From: CAVWGP01 sp963754645
GTDB lineage: Bacteria > Pseudomonadota > Alphaproteobacteria > Bin65
Assembly (NCBI GenBank): GCA_963754645.1
Contig: CAVWGP010000004.1
Coordinates: 620,001-684,000 of the forward strand
DNA: 64,000 bases
Direction of reading: 5' to 3'
Positions 17,360-24,991 of this stretch are shown in pieces. Position numbers and translations under genes: made by a program. The notes under the pieces are model-generated. The model saw nothing but the letters and a program-made list of their open reading frames with translations, was not told where the DNA came from and did no database searches. How positions within the stretch are numbered: the first letter of the stretch is position 1; every line of letters starts with the position of its first letter.

Positions 17360-18212
17360 ATTTTTTTCCCTGGGCCAGCATCTCCGGCGTGCCGATCAGC
17401 GCGTTCAGGCCGTCGAAATCGAGCATGCGGTTGCGATAGGGCGCGGTCGTGCCGTGCTGCTTCAGGCTGGCGAAATAATCCCGCAAGCCGTGCGCCAAGG
17501 CCCGCGCCGTGCCGCCGGGAAAGATGACGAGCGCGAAGCCGAGCGCCTGCAGCTCGGCGGCGGATTTCAACGGCGTCTTGCCGCCCTCGACCATGTTCGC
17601 CATCAGCGGCACGCGGCCGCGGAAGCGCTGCATCGCGGCGGCGATGTCCGAGTCCGAGCGCAAGGCCTCGATAAAAAGAAGGTCGGCGCCGGCCTCGCGA
17701 TAGGCGTCGGCGCGGTCGAGCGCGGCGCCCAAGCCCTCGACGGCAATGGCGTCGGTGCGGGCGATGACCAATGTGTCGCGCGACGGGCGCGCGTCGAGCG
17801 CGGCCTTGATCTTGCCGGCCATTTCGGCGGTCGAGACGACCCGCTTCTCGTCGAGATGCCCGCAGCGTTTGGGAAACGTCTGGTCCTCGAGCTGGATGGC
17901 GTCGGCGCCGGCGCGGGCGAAGCGCTTGATCGTCTGGATGACATTGAGCGCATTGCCGAAGCCGGTGTCGCCGTCGACGATGAGCGGCGCGGCCACGCGT
18001 TCCTTGATCGCGGCGACGATGCGCTCGACCTCGCTGGCATCGACCAGGCCGATATCGGGCCGGCCGTAGCGCGTATAGGCGATGCTGGCGCCGGACAGAT
18101 ACAGCGCCTCGAACCCGGCCTGTGCCGCCAGCAGCGCCGAGAAGGCGTCGTAGACGCCGGGCGCCACGAGAATGTCCGGCCGGTCGAGGCGGGCGCGAAG
18201 CGGCGGCGTCAT
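17346..18212 (-). CDS. Isocitrate lyase / PEP mutase superfamily lyase
   Basis: A 288-residue alpha/beta-barrel lyase. The metal-binding and catalytic motifs are visible: YLSGASIAYTRYGRPDIG, DGDTGFGNALNV and EDQTFPKRCGHLDEKRV, where Lys-Arg-Cys-Gly-His is the catalytic loop of 2-methylisocitrate-lyase-type enzymes. Such enzymes split 2-methylisocitrate, dimethylmalate or oxaloacetate, or form phosphonopyruvate. The start ATG overlaps the stop of the dehydratase small subunit, and its end overlaps HyuB by 14 bases. The adjacency to an aconitase-family dehydratase suggests a hydratase-lyase pair. Confidence 0.85.
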   Translation of the reverse strand: MTPPLRARLDRPDILVAPGVYDAFSALLAAQAGFEALYLSGASIAYTRYGRPDIGLVDASEVERIVAAIKERVAAPLIVDGDTGFGNALNVIQTIKRFARAGADAIQLEDQTFPKRCGHLDEKRVVSTAEMAGKIKAALDARPSRDTLVIARTDAIAVEGLGAALDRADAYREAGADLLFIEALRSDSDIAAAMQRFRGRVPLMANMVEGGKTPLKSAAELQALGFALVIFPGGTARALAHGLRDYFASLKQHGTTAPYRNRMLDFDGLNALIGTPEMLAQGKKYDAS

Positions 18213-18730
18213 GCCCGGGCGGCCACGGTTTTCGCGAGGCGCTTTCCGAGATGCGGCAGCAAGCCGCCATCGGCGATCATGGCGAGCAAATGCGGCGGGA
18301 TCGGCTCGCAGGCGAGGGTGTGCGACTGAGTTTCGTTGACGATGCGGCCTTCGCCCGCCAGCACGATCACGCGGTCGCCGCGCGCAATCGTGCCCGCGTC
18401 CGGGCAGACCAGGACCGGCAAAGCAAGGTTCATCGCGTTGCGGTAGAAAATCCGCGCGAAGCTCTTGGCGACTACGGCGGCGATGCCCAGCGCCCTGAGC
18501 GCCATCGCCGCTTGCTCGCGCGACGAGCCCATGCCGAAATTGTCGCCGGCGACGACAACGTCGCCGGGCCGCGCGCTGGCGGCGAATTCCGCATCGACCG
18601 CTTCGAGACAATGCTTGGCGAGCTCGTCGATGCCGCCTTTCATATAGAGTCCGGGCGCGAGCACATCGGTATCGATGTTGTCGCCGAACACGAAGGCGCG
18701 GCCGCCGGCATGGCTGAGCAGGCCGCTCAT
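18209..18730 (-). CDS. Aconitase-family dehydratase, small subunit (LeuD-type)
   Basis: Small subunit of 173 residues with the swivelling-domain motifs FGDNIDTDVLAPGLY and GDNFGMGSSREQAA, and KSFARIFYRNAMNLALP. It is slightly shorter than enterobacterial LeuD, like the archaeal-type or catabolic isopropylmalate/dimethylmalate dehydratases. It overlaps its large subunit upstream and the lyase downstream by four bases each. Confidence 0.85.
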   Translation of the reverse strand: MSGLLSHAGGRAFVFGDNIDTDVLAPGLYMKGGIDELAKHCLEAVDAEFAASARPGDVVVAGDNFGMGSSREQAAMALRALGIAAVVAKSFARIFYRNAMNLALPVLVCPDAGTIARGDRVIVLAGEGRIVNETQSHTLACEPIPPHLLAMIADGGLLPHLGKRLAKTVAARA

Positions 18731-20019
18731 GCCGCGGTCTCGCGCAGGAATTCGCGCGGATCGACGATGGCGCCGGCGAGCGCGGCGGCGGCGACAGTGT
18801 AGGGCGAGGCGAGATAGACCCTGCTGGTGGCGTGTCCCATGCGGCCCTTGAAATTGCGCGCCGTCGAGGAGATGCAGACCTCCCCGGCGGCCAGCACGCC
18901 GGCGCCGTAACCGGCGCAGGCGCCGCAGCCCGAGGGCAGCAGGATGGCGCCGGCCTCGGCGAGCGCCGCGAGCGTGCCGTCGGCTGCGGCGTGCTGCGTC
19001 ACGCGCGCCGAAGCGGGGGCGACGAGCAGGCGCAGGCCTTTCGCGATCTTGCGGCCGCGCAAGACCCGCGCCGCCATGTGCAGATCGGTCAGCTTGGCGC
19101 CGGTGCAGGCGCCGATATAGGCCTGGTCGATGGCGATGCCGCGATGCGCCGAAACATCCGCCGCGTTCGCCGGGCTGTGCGGAGCTGCAACCTGCGGCTG
19201 CAATTGCGCGGCATCGAAACTGTGAACCGCATCGAAGCGCGCGCCGTCGTCGCCGCGCCATTGCGCCCAATCCGCCTCGACCGCGGCGCCGGCGGCGCGG
19301 AGATAGGCGATCGTCGTCTCGTCGGGCGCGATCAGGCCGGTTTTGGCGCCGAGCTCGGCGGCCATGTTGGCGAGCACCATGCGCTCGATCATGGGCAAGG
19401 AGCGGATCGCCGTTCCGTCGAACTCGACGGCCTTGTAATTGGCCGCGTCCATGCCGAGCCGGCCGCACAGAAACAGCATGATGTCCTTGGCCGCGAGGCC
19501 GGGGCCGAGGCGCCCGGTCCATTCGATGCGGATGGTCGGCGGCACGCGAATCCAGATTTCGCCCGTCGCCATCACGCCCGCCATTTCGGTGGCGCCGATG
19601 CCGATCATGAAGGCGCCGAAGGCGCCGCCGGTGGTCGAGTGGCTGTCGCCGCCGACCACGAACAGGCCGGGCTTGAGATGGCCGCGCTCGGGCAGCACGA
19701 CGTGGCAGATGCCCTGCATGTCGTAGAAATTCTCGATCGCGTTGGCGCGCACCCATTTACGCGTCAGGTCGAGGATCGCCGCGCTTTCGGCATCGACCGC
19801 GGGCACATAGTGGTCGGTGACGACGACGACCTTGCTCGGATCCCAGACGCCGACGCCGAGCTTTTCGAGCATCGGCTTCAAGCGGCGCGGGCCGCTCGAA
19901 TCGTGCGTCATGGCGAGATCGACCGTGGCGGTGACGATGTCGCCGGGCTTGACCGCGGACAGCCCGGCGGCGCGGGCGCAGAGCTTTTCAGCGAGCGTGA
20001 GCGGCATTTGGGCGCGCAT
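18727..20019 (-). CDS. Aconitase-family dehydratase, large subunit (LeuC-type)
   Basis: [4Fe-4S] hydro-lyase subunit of about 430 residues. Cluster cysteines lie in YIGACTGAKLTD and SGCGACAGYGAG, with the family phrases VVGGDSHSTTGGAFGAFMIGIG and MTHDSSGP. I chose the ATG at 20019 (MRAQMPLTLAEK); the frame is open further to 20124, and ATG at 20007 is also possible. It would be named isopropylmalate dehydratase by similarity, but its operon with a lyase and hydantoinase genes points to a catabolic hydroxyacid. Residue identity of the substrate is not decidable here. Confidence 0.83.
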   Translation of the reverse strand: MRAQMPLTLAEKLCARAAGLSAVKPGDIVTATVDLAMTHDSSGPRRLKPMLEKLGVGVWDPSKVVVVTDHYVPAVDAESAAILDLTRKWVRANAIENFYDMQGICHVVLPERGHLKPGLFVVGGDSHSTTGGAFGAFMIGIGATEMAGVMATGEIWIRVPPTIRIEWTGRLGPGLAAKDIMLFLCGRLGMDAANYKAVEFDGTAIRSLPMIERMVLANMAAELGAKTGLIAPDETTIAYLRAAGAAVEADWAQWRGDDGARFDAVHSFDAAQLQPQVAAPHSPANAADVSAHRGIAIDQAYIGACTGAKLTDLHMAARVLRGRKIAKGLRLLVAPASARVTQHAAADGTLAALAEAGAILLPSGCGACAGYGAGVLAAGEVCISSTARNFKGRMGHATSRVYLASPYTVAAAALAGAIVDPREFLRETAA

Positions 20020-20113
20020 GGGCCGGGGGCAAAACCGGCCATATCCCTGTTCGTTTCGTCCTGTTACATAGTCTTTTTCGCCCGAGAGCAAGGGCCTGTT
20101 GGCGGAGGGTGCA

Positions 20114-20503
20114 ATGCACGGCACGACGGCGAGCCATATCGTTCGGACCTATCTCGAGACGATGGAGGCGCGCGACCTCGATCGCGCCCGGGCGATGCAG
20201 GCGCCGGGTTTCTGGATGCAGTTTCCCGGCGGCTGGCGGTTTACCGAATTGTCCGAACTGATTGCCTGGGCGACGACGCGGTACAAGACCTGCGCCAAGC
20301 GCTACGAGCGCTTCGACGAAGTCGCGGCCGGCGAGGACGCTATCGTCTACTGCTTCGGCACGCTGTTCGGCATCGGCCACGACGGCAAGCCGTTCGAGGG
20401 CATCCGTTTCATCGATCGCTTTACCGTGCGCGACGGCCGGCTCGTCGATCAAAGGGTGTGGAACGATCTTGCCGAAACCTTCGGTCGGAGCCCGGCGCCA
20501 TGA
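20114..20503 (+). CDS. SnoaL/NTF2-like protein
   Basis: A 129-residue single-domain protein with the NTF2-like pattern: SHIVRTYLETMEARDLDRARAM at the N-terminus and GIRFIDRFTVRDGRLVDQRVWND at the C-terminus. GGCGGAGGG directly before the ATG at 20114 decides the start over a TTG fifteen bases upstream. Members are small isomerases, hydratases or binding proteins. Its stop overlaps the start of the oxidoreductase, so the two are coupled. Confidence 0.75.
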   Translation: MHGTTASHIVRTYLETMEARDLDRARAMQAPGFWMQFPGGWRFTELSELIAWATTRYKTCAKRYERFDEVAAGEDAIVYCFGTLFGIGHDGKPFEGIRFIDRFTVRDGRLVDQRVWNDLAETFGRSPAP

Positions 20504-21429
20504 AGGCGATCCTGATCCGCGACTATGGCGGACCCGAAGCGCTCGAACTGGCCGAGCTGCCCGATCCGGTGCCGTCGCCCGACGAGATCGTCGTCGAGAT
20601 TCACGCGGCGAGCCTCAACCCGATCGATTGGAAAATCCGCCAGGGCCTGTTGCGGCGCCACTTCGAAGTGAAATTTCCGCACGTGCTGGGCCGGGATTTT
20701 TCCGGCGTCGTTGCCGCTGTTGGCGCCAATGTCGGCGATCTGCGGCCGGGCGACGCCGTGTTCGGCATGGGCAATCCGCTGCGGCCGGGCACGCACGCGC
20801 AACAGATCGCGCTCGATCCCAAGCTGGCGGCGAAAAAGCCGCGGTCGCTGTCTCATGTCGCCGCCGCCTCGCTCGGCGTGGCCGGCTTGAGCGCCATCGC
20901 CACGCTCGAAACCGCGGCGCCGGTCAAAACGGGCGACCGCGTCCTCATTCATGCCGGCGCCGGCGGCGTCGGCCATTTCGCCATCCAATATGCGCGCAAG
21001 AAGGGCGCGCACGTCATCGCCACGGCGCGGGCCGAGAACCACGATTTCGTCAAATCCTGCGGCGCGCACGAGGCGTTCGATTATGCCGCCGGCGATTTTT
21101 CCGCCGCGATACGCGACTGCGACATCGTGCTCGACAGCATCGGCGGCGAGGTCCATGCGCGCTCGATGGCGTGCCTCAAGCCGGGCGGTGTCCTGGTTTA
21201 CCTCGTCGCCGCACCCTTGCCCGACAAGCCGCCGCGCGCCGACATCAAAACGATCAACGCCGCGGTTCGCGGCGGCCGCGCGGCCCTTGAGCGTGCCGCG
21301 GCGCTGGCCGGCGAAGGCGTGCTGAAACCGCATGTCAGCGCCACGTTTCCGCTCGAACGCGCCGCCGAGGCCTATGCGCTGAGCCAAGCGGGCCACGCGC
21401 GCGGCAAGATCGTGTTGACGATGCGTTGA
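20500..21429 (+). CDS. NAD(P)-dependent zinc-type alcohol dehydrogenase-like quinone oxidoreductase
   Basis: Medium-chain reductase of 309 residues with the GroES-like N-domain (SLNPIDWKIRQG, HVLGRDFSGVVAAVG) and a Rossmann domain with HAGAGGVGHFAIQYARKKGAHVIATA. The zinc ligands of true alcohol dehydrogenases are absent, so it belongs with the QOR/MDR enoyl or quinone reductases. It overlaps the SnoaL-like gene by four bases. Confidence 0.83.
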   Translation: MKAILIRDYGGPEALELAELPDPVPSPDEIVVEIHAASLNPIDWKIRQGLLRRHFEVKFPHVLGRDFSGVVAAVGANVGDLRPGDAVFGMGNPLRPGTHAQQIALDPKLAAKKPRSLSHVAAASLGVAGLSAIATLETAAPVKTGDRVLIHAGAGGVGHFAIQYARKKGAHVIATARAENHDFVKSCGAHEAFDYAAGDFSAAIRDCDIVLDSIGGEVHARSMACLKPGGVLVYLVAAPLPDKPPRADIKTINAAVRGGRAALERAAALAGEGVLKPHVSATFPLERAAEAYALSQAGHARGKIVLTMR

Positions 21430-21433
21430 ACGC

Positions 21434-21829
21434 TCAGCGCGAAAGCGTGCCGTCGAGCACGGGCGGTCCGATCAGACGGACTTGCGGCGGAGCGCCGGCA
21501 TCGACCGCGTAGCAGGCCGGCGGCAGGATATTGCGCGACCATTCGATGCAAATCCGGTCGCCGCGCAGCGACCAACGCCCGGTATCGGAACCTTCCTCGC
21601 GATAGGTGCCGACGGAATTATTTCGTTCGAGCGTGTAAACCGCGCGCACCGAACCGTCCGGCGCGAAACGCCAGATGTGATTCTCGAAATTCGGCCCGCG
21701 GCTGAAATAGCCGCGGAATTCGGCGCCGGGGACGAGCTGGGCAAGCTGGGCGGGCGCCATCGGCGCCGCGGCCAACGGCGGCGCGGCGAAGGCCAGGGCG
21801 GCGGCGAAAATCGGGAATCGCAGGCTCAT
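21434..21829 (-). CDS. Small exported protein, unknown function
   Basis: About 131 residues with a signal peptide (LRFPIFAAALAFAAPPLAAA). The mature part contains IWRFAPDGSVRAVYTLER and RWSLRGDRICIEWSR, a repeated W-R-F/L-G pattern suggesting a small beta-sheet domain, and a single pair of cysteines. GGAGAG just before ATG 21829 supports that start; a frame extends five codons further. I do not recognise a family with certainty. Confidence 0.6.
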   Translation of the reverse strand: MSLRFPIFAAALAFAAPPLAAAPMAPAQLAQLVPGAEFRGYFSRGPNFENHIWRFAPDGSVRAVYTLERNNSVGTYREEGSDTGRWSLRGDRICIEWSRNILPPACYAVDAGAPPQVRLIGPPVLDGTLSR

Positions 21830-21909
21830 GGTGCTCTCCATCAAGGCGTTCCGACGTTTCTAGCAGGCGCCGGCGCTCGCGGACCAATCAAGCCTTCGCG
21901 AATGCGGCG

Positions 21910-22998
21910 TTACCCGCGCTCGGCGGCGACGACGGTCCACGGGAAACGCCAGGCCGTGAAGCCCGGGTCGAGCACGCCCTCGGCCTCGGCAAAGGGCATC
22001 TCGCGGATGTTCTTGAAGCCCTGTTTCTTGAGCAATTTCTTCACGTCGAGCTCGGCCCAGGGCGGCATGTGCGGCTCGTTGTTGCGCCGGCTGTGGCCGT
22101 AATGGATGAAGCGCTGGAAGGGGTCCGGCATGTGATGGAAATCGAGGTGGATCATGCGGCCGCCCGGGGCCAGGACGCGTTTGCATTCCGCGAAGGTGTC
22201 GGCGATCGCGCCGGTCGACATTTCGTGCAGCAGCATGGTCGAGGTCACGAGATCGAAACTCGCATCGGCGAATTTCGTGTCCTCGGCCCGGCGTTGCTTG
22301 AACCGCACGTTGCGGGCCTGGTTGCGCGCCGCGTCGCGCGCCGCGAGCGTCAAGCACGGGGCCGCCGTGTCGATGCCGACAACGTCCGTGTCGCGAAACG
22401 CCGAATAGAACGGCGCCGTGCTCTTGCCGAAACCGCAGCCCATGTCGAGCAAACGCTTGGGCGCGCCGCCGTTCTCACCGACGAAGGCGACGAGCCGGTC
22501 GTGCAAGTCGAGATGCTTGCCACCCAACAGCGGCGTCGTGGAACGCGCGCCGCGCTCATAGATCGTGCCGGCGATGGGATCGGCGTAAACGCCGCCCGGA
22601 TGCTGGTGGATGTCGATGGCGGTGAAGTAATCCGGCGCTTGGCATTCGGGATCGAGTTCGAGCAGCCCGGCGGGCAGGCCGGCCGGATCGAGTTGCGCTT
22701 CAAGCGCGGCGCGGCTTTGCTCGTGATACGGTATCAGCCCGTAGCGCCCGGAATATTTCATGCGCTGCAAGTGCCGCTCCAGCCATCCATAGTGGCGGTA
22801 GAGCGTCGTGCCTTCGACCAGCTTGCCGGCTTCAGCCGGCGTTTTGGGCTTTTTCTTCGCCTTCTTCGCGCGCGCCTCGTAGTCGGCGCGCAAGGCCGGA
22901 TAAATAGTCCGCGTCCAATAGATCTTCGCTTCGAGAATGAACGCCTGGGCGGCGGCAAAGCTACGGCCTGGGATCGGCGCGATCGGCTTGTTGCTCAT
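21910..22998 (-). CDS. Class I SAM-dependent methyltransferase
   Basis: A 362-residue protein with an N-terminal helical region of about 180 residues and a C-terminal Rossmann methyltransferase domain: motif I LLDMGCGFGKST, acidic loop DVVGIDTAAP, and SFDLVTSTMLLHEM. The gene overlaps the small hypothetical gene upstream by four bases. The substrate is unknown; neighbouring SCP2-domain protein suggests a lipid or hydrophobic metabolite. Confidence 0.78.
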   Translation of the reverse strand: MSNKPIAPIPGRSFAAAQAFILEAKIYWTRTIYPALRADYEARAKKAKKKPKTPAEAGKLVEGTTLYRHYGWLERHLQRMKYSGRYGLIPYHEQSRAALEAQLDPAGLPAGLLELDPECQAPDYFTAIDIHQHPGGVYADPIAGTIYERGARSTTPLLGGKHLDLHDRLVAFVGENGGAPKRLLDMGCGFGKSTAPFYSAFRDTDVVGIDTAAPCLTLAARDAARNQARNVRFKQRRAEDTKFADASFDLVTSTMLLHEMSTGAIADTFAECKRVLAPGGRMIHLDFHHMPDPFQRFIHYGHSRRNNEPHMPPWAELDVKKLLKKQGFKNIREMPFAEAEGVLDPGFTAWRFPWTVVAAERG

Positions 22999-23291
22999 GC
23001 GCGCGAACCCTTGGATTGCTGGAGGCCGAGCAGCGGCTGCAGCACGTGGTCGGCGAAAGCGGCGCGGTCCCGGGCCGCGGCGGCGACGGCTTCGGGCGCG
23101 GGCTCGTCGTCGAGCGCGCGCGGATCGAGCAGGCCGCGCTCGGCCAGCTTCGCTTCGATGGCGCCGAGCCGGTCGCGCAAGACATAAACCTCGGTCGCCA
23201 GCGCCATCACCACGCCCATGGCGCGATCGAGCGCCGGATCGGCGAAAAAAGTTTGCTCCGGCAGCGGCGCCGGTTCCGAATTGCGGGCCAT
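22995..23291 (-). CDS. Conserved-looking small protein, unknown function
   Basis: A 98-residue protein without signal peptide or membrane segment. The centre (ALDRAMGVVMALATEVYVLRD) looks helical and the C-terminus is Ala- and Arg-rich. Placement between a SCP2-domain gene and a methyltransferase, with a four-base overlap, suggests one operon of three genes from the promoter at 23656-23684. Confidence 0.55.
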   Translation of the reverse strand: MARNSEPAPLPEQTFFADPALDRAMGVVMALATEVYVLRDRLGAIEAKLAERGLLDPRALDDEPAPEAVAAAARDRAAFADHVLQPLLGLQQSKGSRA

Positions 23292-23311
23292 ATCTGCTTC
23301 TCCGCCAAATG

Positions 23312-23608
23312 TTAGATGACTTTGCTGAGCTTCATGGCCACGCCCATGCTGCCCGAAACCTTAAGCTGGCCCATCATAAAGGCCATGGTCGGATCGAGTT
23401 CGCCGCGCACCATGCGGGCGAAATTCGCCAGCGTAATTTTGATCGTGCAATCGGCGTCTTGCGATTGGTTCGAAACCGCGTTCGGAATCGATTTGCCGTC
23501 GACATAAATCACTCCATCGTCGCCGAAATCGAACATGACCGTGGCGTCGAGGCCGGAATTCGCGCCGACCTTCTCCTTAATCTGGCTCGTCAACTGATCG
23601 AGGCTCAT
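23312..23608 (-). CDS. SCP2 sterol-binding domain protein
   Basis: A 98-residue stand-alone SCP2 domain: VMFDFGDDGVIYVDGKSIPNAV, then DADCTIKITLANFARMVRGELDPTMAFMMGQLKVSGSMGVAMKL, which is the canonical core of the family. Such proteins bind sterols or acyl chains in the cytosol. First gene of the minus-strand trio with the small unknown gene and the methyltransferase. Confidence 0.87.
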   Translation of the reverse strand: MSLDQLTSQIKEKVGANSGLDATVMFDFGDDGVIYVDGKSIPNAVSNQSQDADCTIKITLANFARMVRGELDPTMAFMMGQLKVSGSMGVAMKLSKVI

Positions 23609-23655
23609 ATCGGGTGTCCTTTCCCGGGAGCGGCCGAAGGCCGCATTTCGGCGCT

Positions 23656-23684
23656 CTTATAGCGCGGAGCGGCTGCGTTCCCAA
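23656..23684 (-). promoter_or_regulatory. Probable sigma-70 promoter of the SCP2 operon
   Basis: On the minus strand TTGGGA (-35, 23684-23679) and TATAAG (-10, 23661-23656) are separated by 17 bases. The expected start lies near 23649, 40 bases before the SCP2 start codon. The leader contains a GCGGCC-GAA-GGCCGC hairpin at 23630-23644. Confidence 0.45.
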
Positions 23685-23738
23685 TGGGGTAAGACCGGCG
23701 CGGTTGCCGCTGAGCCGGCGAGGCCTTAAGGTCCGGTC

Positions 23739-24356
23739 ATGGCCAAATCCAAGCGGCTCATTATCGGCATCAGCGGCGCCTCGGGCATCGTCTACGGCGT
23801 GCGCGCGCTCGAAACGCTCAAAGACAGCGATATCGAGACTCACCTGGTGATGTCGCGCTCCGCCGAGATCACCTTGGCCTATGAGATGGGTCTCAAAGTC
23901 GCGGAGCTTCATGCGCTCGCCGACGTGGTGCATCCCATCGCCGATATCGGCGCCTCGATCGCGAGCGGCTCGTTCAAGACCGAGGGCATGCTGGTGGCGC
24001 CATGCTCGATCCGCTCGATGTCGGAAATCGCGACCGGGACGACGGACAATCTGCTGACCCGCGCCGCCGACGTGGTGCTGAAGGAGCGGCGGCGGCTCGT
24101 TCTCATGGTGCGCGAAACGCCGCTGCATGTCGGCCATCTTCGCACCATGACTTCGGTGTCCGAGATGGGCGCCATCGTCATGCCGCCGGTGCCGGCGTTT
24201 TATCACAAGCCGGCGACGATCGACGATATCGTCAGCCAGACGGTCGGGCGCGCGCTCGATCTTTTCGGCATCGATCCCGGCATCGTCAAGCGCTGGGGCG
24301 AGCCGAGCGAGCAGGGCGGCATCGACAATCCCGTGCGGCGGTTTCGCGGCAGCTGA
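23739..24356 (+). CDS. ubiX: UbiX-family flavin prenyltransferase
   Basis: A 205-residue flavoprotein with IIGISGASGIVYGVRALETL at the N-terminus, MLVAPCSIRSMSEIATGTTDNLLTRAADVVLKERR in the middle and VRETPLHVGHLRTM; these are the FMN- and prenyl-phosphate-binding segments of UbiX. It makes prenylated FMN, the cofactor of UbiD decarboxylases, one of which lies 635 bases downstream. The family length is normal. Confidence 0.9.
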   Translation: MAKSKRLIIGISGASGIVYGVRALETLKDSDIETHLVMSRSAEITLAYEMGLKVAELHALADVVHPIADIGASIASGSFKTEGMLVAPCSIRSMSEIATGTTDNLLTRAADVVLKERRRLVLMVRETPLHVGHLRTMTSVSEMGAIVMPPVPAFYHKPATIDDIVSQTVGRALDLFGIDPGIVKRWGEPSEQGGIDNPVRRFRGS

Positions 24357-24364
24357 CGGAACCT

Positions 24365-24887
24365 ATGGCAGAGACATCCAAGGATGCGCAGTTTTCCGGC
24401 GGCCATATTGACGTAAGCGGGCGGCCTAACCTCGACTTGGCCGCGGCCGGCGTCACGTCTAGAATCGTGCAAGCAGGCTACGCTTATTGGCTCAGCCTTG
24501 CCGGCGATCGGCTGCCCGCGCTCGGAGGTCGATCCGATCCAAATGCGCAGCCTGCCGCCCCATGTCGTCATTATCGGCGTCAAGCGCGAACCGCTCGATT
24601 TCCAGATTCGCCTGATCGGCGAAGACGTGCGGCGGCACATGGCCTAGGATCTGACAGGCTGATGGATTTCGTCGATTCCGCATCAAAGGGCGCCGAGCAA
24701 AATATGGTCCAATATGGCTTGGATCGCCGAAACGGGACGGCCGGTGGCGAACCAGACGCCCTATGTCGGGCCGCTCAAGGACATTCGCGAGATGCAGGCA
24801 GTAGAGCTTCCGCTCGCGGCGGACGGCCGCAGCGTCGACGCGATCTTGGTATTCGTGGATTTCATTTCGAAGCAGCCGGGCCAATAG
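24365..24887 (+). pseudogene. Degraded PAS_5-family sensor domain protein
   Basis: The ATG at 24365 begins a frame coding for RIVQAGYAYWLSLAGDRLPA, typical for the start of the single-domain PAS proteins common in Alphaproteobacteria. Near 24515-24524 the frame changes; the continuation from 24525 reads EVDPIQMRSLPPHVVIIGVK and then PLDFQIRLIGEDVRRHMA, interrupted by TAG at 24645 and TGA at 24660, and goes on in the same frame through AETGRPVANQTPYVGPLKD and VDAILVFVDF to the stop at 24885. Reading through one frameshift and two nonsense codons restores a complete domain of about 170 residues. It sits between ubiX and the UbiD-like gene. Confidence 0.72.
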
Positions 24888-24991
24888 CGACGGCGCGCGC
24901 CCGCCCTGCGGCATCGCGCGTGCCGCGCCGGCTCTTCCCGCGCGCCCAACTCCCCGCTAATTTGTTTCTGCGCGCCAGGAGACCTCAACGC

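Noticed and set aside
18209..20019. Leucine biosynthesis genes leuC and leuD
   Set aside because: The protein family is right, but no leuA or leuB is adjacent and the genes overlap a lyase of the isocitrate lyase superfamily, so I did not assign the biosynthetic role or symbols.
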